From the NCBI GenBank assembly GCA_026982035.1, contig JALSHW010000191.1, positions 1-17,602 of the forward strand: 17,602 nucleotides of DNA. Direction: 5' to 3'. Under the pieces are notes generated by a model. The model made no database searches and was not told the origin of the DNA. It saw nothing but the letters and a program-made list of their open reading frames with translations. How positions within the stretch are numbered: position 1 is the stretch's first letter; each line of letters begins with the position of its first letter. Source of the stretch: Phycisphaerales bacterium (lineage in GTDB: Bacteria; Planctomycetota; Phycisphaerae; Phycisphaerales; UBA1924). Shown piece after piece: positions 14,754-17,602 of the stretch. Both the position numbers and the translations under genes were made by a program.

Positions 14754-16158
14754 ATTGTCTCCAAGGCCCCGTTATCGCCAGCGTCCATCCCATGCCCTGC
14801 AGGTTCACAAACATGGTCGAACCGTCGGGGCTGAAACACACGCCAGCGAACTCGGTACTGTTCATCGCGTTCTTGGCGAACTGGTACAACTGACCATCCG
14901 GGCTTACCCCAACCAAGAACTGCGGGGCCTCGCCGTCTTCACACACAAACAAATCGCCCCAAGGCGAAAAAGTAATCGTGTCAGCGTTCTGCAACACACT
15001 TGGGTCGTTGGGCTCAATGAAGAGTTCGAGTGTGTCCATGCCTTTGCCCATGCCGTTGGGTGTCAATCGCCAGATTTGGCCCGCCCCTTCTTTGCCGCCA
15101 TTGGTGCAGGCAAAGTATGCAGAGCCCGCAGAATCAGGACCTTCACCCCCACCCCACCACATGCCCTCGCCTCTGGCAAAACGAGCGGCCCCTTTGGAAA
15201 ATCCGCGTTGACGAAGATCATCAAGCGGCGAATCAATCTCATCCATCGTGATCCAGCCACAAGTCAATGGCTCGTTGACCCGAACCTGCTGAACATCCCA
15301 GTTGCGCGTATCAAGTGATTTTCGACCCAGCACATGCAAGGCCTGCAATCGACCGCCAGCGTGCAGATCACCCGGAACTTTGGGCACAAAGCGATAGAGC
15401 AACCCGTCGTGTCGATCTTCGGTCATGTACACGATCCCGGTCGCTGGGTCGATGCAGACCGCTTCGTGGTTCATTCGGCCCATCGCCAGGATCGGCTTGG
15501 GCTCGGCGAGCTTTGGCTCGCTGGTGACGGGGACTTCAAAGCAATAGCCGTGATTTTTCTCATACCGCTCACCCTTGGTCACGACCGATTCTTCGCAACT
15601 GATCCAGCTCCCCCAAGGCGTCGGGCCGCCAGCACAGTTGTGTTCAGTCCCGGCCAAGCACAACCAGTGCCGCTCGACCTTCCCGGCTTTGAGGTTGTAG
15701 ACAATCGTCGTGCATCCGCCACGCGACGCTTTCCCGAACCCTTTGTCATAAATTAACGCTGGATCAACCAAACCAATCCGACCCTGATCGGCCCCAAATG
15801 GCGAAGGTACCCGGTGATACTCAGCCACCTCATGGTTCCGCACAAGAATGCACCGCTCCGCATCGACCGACCCGTCTGGATTGACAAACGGGAAGGACGC
15901 CATTCCATCGTGCTTGCCTGGGACGATGAGCCCGTCGTCCATCTTTGAACCCATTGGGCTGATGATGTGGTAGGAGAATCCTTTGGGCAGATCGAGGATG
16001 CCGTCGGGGTCTTTGAGCATCGGGCCAAAGCCAACGGCCCCAGTTGTGCCCATGAGTTCGGCAATCGCACCGCGAGCCAGCGTCGATTGCAACCCGGCAA
16101 AGCCAAGAGCCACCGCAGAAGAACGCATCATAAAAAACCGACGGGTGATTGGATCCAT
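14752..16158 (-). CDS. PhoX-family (DUF839) alkaline phosphatase-like protein, Tat-exported
   Basis: The 468-residue product begins with a twin-arginine leader: TRRFFMMRSS at 5-14 followed by a hydrophobic run ending at about LARG (27-30), so it should be exported folded. The body shows PhoX/DUF839 hallmarks: LPKGFSYHIISPMG near the N-terminus, ILVRNHE, GGCTTIVYNL, the family block NCAGGPTPWGSWISCEE, HEAVCIDPATGIVYMTEDR, and the beta-propeller end TITFSPWGDLFVCED ... GVCFSPDGSTMFVNLQ. Characterised PhoX enzymes are calcium/iron phosphatases that release phosphate from esters in the periplasm or at the surface; DUF839 also contains members without proven activity. The start at 16158 is preferred over an in-frame ATG 14 codons upstream, because it places the arginine pair normally. 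No convincing Pho box was found upstream. Confidence 0.88.
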   Translation of the reverse strand: MDPITRRFFMMRSSAVALGFAGLQSTLARGAIAELMGTTGAVGFGPMLKDPDGILDLPKGFSYHIISPMGSKMDDGLIVPGKHDGMASFPFVNPDGSVDAERCILVRNHEVAEYHRVPSPFGADQGRIGLVDPALIYDKGFGKASRGGCTTIVYNLKAGKVERHWLCLAGTEHNCAGGPTPWGSWISCEESVVTKGERYEKNHGYCFEVPVTSEPKLAEPKPILAMGRMNHEAVCIDPATGIVYMTEDRHDGLLYRFVPKVPGDLHAGGRLQALHVLGRKSLDTRNWDVQQVRVNEPLTCGWITMDEIDSPLDDLRQRGFSKGAARFARGEGMWWGGGEGPDSAGSAYFACTNGGKEGAGQIWRLTPNGMGKGMDTLELFIEPNDPSVLQNADTITFSPWGDLFVCEDGEAPQFLVGVSPDGQLYQFAKNAMNSTEFAGVCFSPDGSTMFVNLQGMGWTLAITGPWRQ

Positions 16159-16163
16159 GCACC

Positions 16164-16169
16164 ATTGTA
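16164..16169 (-). promoter_or_regulatory. Putative -10 element of the PhoX-like gene (TACAAT)
   Basis: TACAAT, read leftward, matches the consensus at five of six positions and ends 5 bases before the ATG at 16158, again suggesting a leaderless or near-leaderless mRNA. A TTGACA further upstream (about 16231-16236) is too distant to serve as its -35. Confidence 0.35.
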
Positions 16170-16265
16170 TTGGCCACCAACCATCACCGGACCTGTCCAA
16201 CCACCAATATCAACATATTTGGCAAAGTCATCACGAAATCTGTCAATCCATCGAACTCTGCGCGG

Positions 16266-16291
16266 TATATTCACACATACCAATACCGGAG
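16266..16291 (+). promoter_or_regulatory. Putative -10 (TATATT) and ribosome-binding site (GGAG) of the lipoprotein gene
   Basis: TATATT at 16266-16271 is followed 29 bases later by the ATG at 16301. GGAG at 16288-16291 lies 9 bases before the ATG, a usable Shine-Dalgarno. The -35 region is unclear. Unlike its divergent neighbour, this gene appears to have an ordinary leader. Confidence 0.45.
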
Positions 16292-16300
16292 ATCAATCCC

Positions 16301-16663
16301 ATGCGAACCCTCGCCACCATCGGATACACATGCCTGCTTAGCTCAACCCTCTTGCTCAGCGGGTGCCTCGTCGCCTCCTCCAAAGAATCCAGAATCTCCG
16401 GGGCCTATGTCCAACCCAACACCGTCTCAAAGGTCCGCCTCAATGACACCACCGCCCAAGAGGTCGAAGAACTCCTCGGGCTTCCGTCAAACACCACCAT
16501 CAACGACGACGGCTCCGAAACATGGACATGGAACTGGTCCAAACACACCGACGACGATGGTGCCGTATTCTTGATCTTCGGAGGCAGCACCGAAAAAACC
16601 GTCCACGAATCAGTCCGCATCAAGTTCGTCGATGGCATCGCCGTCAAAAAATGGCGTGACTAA
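16301..16663 (+). CDS. Small lipoprotein with a BamE/SmpA-like domain
   Basis: The 120-residue product has a hydrophobic signal peptide ending in the lipobox LSGC (19-22), so C22 should be lipidated and the protein anchored to a membrane. The mature part reads VSKVRLNDTTAQEVEELLGLPSNTT...DGSETWTWNW, the 'T..EV..LLG.P' helix-turn followed by W-containing strands seen in SmpA/OmlA (BamE-like) proteins. BamE helps the outer-membrane protein assembly machine; here that job is only suggested, since the fold is shared by many unrelated small lipoproteins. The frame stays open far upstream (to 15983), but the signal peptide and GGAG fix the start at 16301. It converges on queE with 18 bases between stop codons and no visible terminator. 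Confidence 0.82.
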   Translation: MRTLATIGYTCLLSSTLLLSGCLVASSKESRISGAYVQPNTVSKVRLNDTTAQEVEELLGLPSNTTINDDGSETWTWNWSKHTDDDGAVFLIFGGSTEKTVHESVRIKFVDGIAVKKWRD

Positions 16664-16681
16664 CAAAGGCGTAGCGGGCAC

Positions 16682-17392
16682 CTAAGTCCCACGCCGATTC
16701 CCGAACAACTGCACATGCACGCGCGGGCAATAGCTCCAACCCCGCTCAATGCACGCCTCAACCACCCAGCGGATGTCATCAGGATCAGGCACGCTCACCC
16801 CCTCAGGCATCAACATCACATCGCTGGGCGCGTAGCCGTGGATCTTTCCAAGCACCGATTCGATCTCCACAAGATCATTCGGCGACTGCACCACAAACTT
16901 GAGCTGCCGGTCACTTGTTGAGGCGATGAGTTCATTGATTGAATCAAAGTTAATCCGCCGTTGTTCATGCCGCGTCGCCCACACGCCATCGGGATCACGC
17001 GGATCATCCACTGGCGTCGAATTGGCGAGTTTGGGCGAAATCGACATCAAATGACACGACAGTCCAGCAAGCACCAGAGTCCCGGCCGTCTCCACAGTCA
17101 TGTGCATTCCTATCTTGGCCAAGCCGTGTGACAGTTGAACCAATTCCTCGAACATCATCGGCTCACCACCCGTCAGCACCGCATGGTTGACACCCGAGGC
17201 CTTGGCCTCTGTAATCAACTCGTCAACACTCCGCATGGTCTTTTCCGGTGACCAACTCGCATACGGCGTATCGCACCATCGACACCGAAGATTGCAGCCA
17301 GCCACTCGGCAGAACCAACTCGGCACGCCTGTGAGCTTTCCTTCGCCTTGGATGGATACGAAGGTTTCTGAGATTGGGAGCGTGCCGTTCAT
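16682..17392 (-). CDS. queE: 7-carboxy-7-deazaguanine synthase QueE (radical SAM)
   Basis: QueE converts 6-carboxytetrahydropterin to 7-carboxy-7-deazaguanine on the route to preQ0 and queuosine. The 236-residue protein has the N-terminal substrate-binding start [22 protein letters not shown] and the radical-SAM cluster motif [12 protein letters not shown] with cysteines 33, 37 and 40 (Cx3Cx2C). GGEPM follows (the SAM-binding GGEP), then VETAGT, SISPKL and [10 protein letters not shown], all in family order. The C-terminus [17 protein letters not shown] is typical. Its ATG overlaps the queC stop codon (ATGA), which implies translational coupling; no separate Shine-Dalgarno is seen. Confidence 0.96.
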   Translation of the reverse strand: MNGTLPISETFVSIQGEGKLTGVPSWFCRVAGCNLRCRWCDTPYASWSPEKTMRSVDELITEAKASGVNHAVLTGGEPMMFEELVQLSHGLAKIGMHMTVETAGTLVLAGLSCHLMSISPKLANSTPVDDPRDPDGVWATRHEQRRINFDSINELIASTSDRQLKFVVQSPNDLVEIESVLGKIHGYAPSDVMLMPEGVSVPDPDDIRWVVEACIERGWSYCPRVHVQLFGNRRGT

Positions 17393-17602
17393 GATGCGTA
17401 GCCAGTGGGATCATCAATCCCCGCTTGTTCAAATCCGCGTCGGCGAAGCACGCACGAATCACATTCACCACAAGCCCTGCCATCAACCGGGTCATAGCAC
17501 GAATGGGTCATCGCATAGTCCACGCCCAGTTCAAGGCCGCGTGTGATGATTTGGGCTTTGGTCAGTTCCATCAAGGGCGTATGCACGACGATCCCATTGC
17601 CG
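17389..17602 (-). CDS. queC: 7-cyano-7-deazaguanine synthase QueC, C-terminal part only
   Basis: QueC turns 7-carboxy-7-deazaguanine into preQ0 using ATP and ammonia. About 71 C-terminal residues are in view; the 5' part, with the ATP-binding loop, is beyond the right edge. The visible stretch reads [20 protein letters not shown], then THSCYD and [15 protein letters not shown], giving the four zinc cysteines of the family (SCY plus CxxCxxC), and ends [14 protein letters not shown]. It is the upstream partner of queE in a two-gene overlap. Whether queD or folE lies further upstream cannot be seen. Confidence 0.93.
   Translation of the reverse strand, partial: GNGIVVHTPLMELTKAQIITRGLELGVDYAMTHSCYDPVDGRACGECDSCVLRRRGFEQAGIDDPTGYAS

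Noticed and set aside
16159..16300. Possible Pho box upstream of the PhoX-like gene (CTGTCA at about 16229-16236)
   Set aside because: Only one half resembles the 7-base Pho repeat; the second repeat at the right spacing does not match.
15983..16300. N-terminal extension of the lipoprotein by 106 codons
   Set aside because: The extension is antisense to the PhoX-like gene, and the downstream ATG is followed directly by a classic lipoprotein signal peptide and preceded by GGAG.
1..17602. tRNA, rRNA, riboswitch, transposase, integrase, toxin-antitoxin or defence genes
   Set aside because: None was recognised by reading both strands; gaps between genes are too short for most of these and show no conserved RNA core.

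Overview
The window is 17.6 kb of densely packed bacterial chromosome: twelve protein genes (two cut by the window edges), no gene-free stretch longer than about 160 bases, and no rRNA, tRNA, transposase or CRISPR array. Base composition is moderately GC-rich. The gene set (a very large AsmA-type envelope protein, an oligoendopeptidase of the M3 family, a PhoX-type Tat-exported phosphatase, queuosine-precursor genes), a short palindromic REP-like repeat and mixed start-site signals suggest a Gram-negative-type bacterium, most likely a planctomycete of the Phycisphaerae group. That placement is an impression from protein style, not a demonstrated assignment.

Layout. Bases 1-5322 hold two minus-strand genes, an AsmA-like envelope protein followed by a LOG-family Rossmann protein that runs off the left edge. 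A 78-base divergent region separates them from radA (+). The radA and acyl-CoA thioesterase (-) genes converge on a REPIN-like inverted repeat. The thioesterase and trmB (+) diverge from a long imperfect hairpin that fills almost the whole space between their start codons. trmB converges on a P1B-type metal ATPase (-), which ends in a clear intrinsic terminator. A 159-base divergent region follows, then a plus-strand set gpsA - cca-type nucleotidyltransferase - M3 oligoendopeptidase, closed by a strong terminator. A PhoX-like phosphatase (-) converges on that terminator and diverges from a small lipoprotein with a BamE/SmpA-like look (+). The right end is the 3' part of queC and all of queE (-), overlapping by 4 bases.

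Most genes are housekeeping: recombination/replication repair (radA), tRNA modification and maturation (trmB, cca, queC/queE), phospholipid precursor synthesis (gpsA), envelope lipid transport or assembly (AsmA-like, lipoprotein), phosphate scavenging (PhoX) and metal export (ATPase). I found no defence island, prophage, biosynthetic cluster or other clearly new multi-gene system. The points most worth a second look are non-coding or compositional: the divergent long hairpin, the REPIN-like element, a repeated -10-like hexamer 5-7 bases before start codons that suggests leaderless mRNAs, a patchwork of third-codon-position base choice inside single genes, and the atypical CPT metal-site motif of the ATPase.
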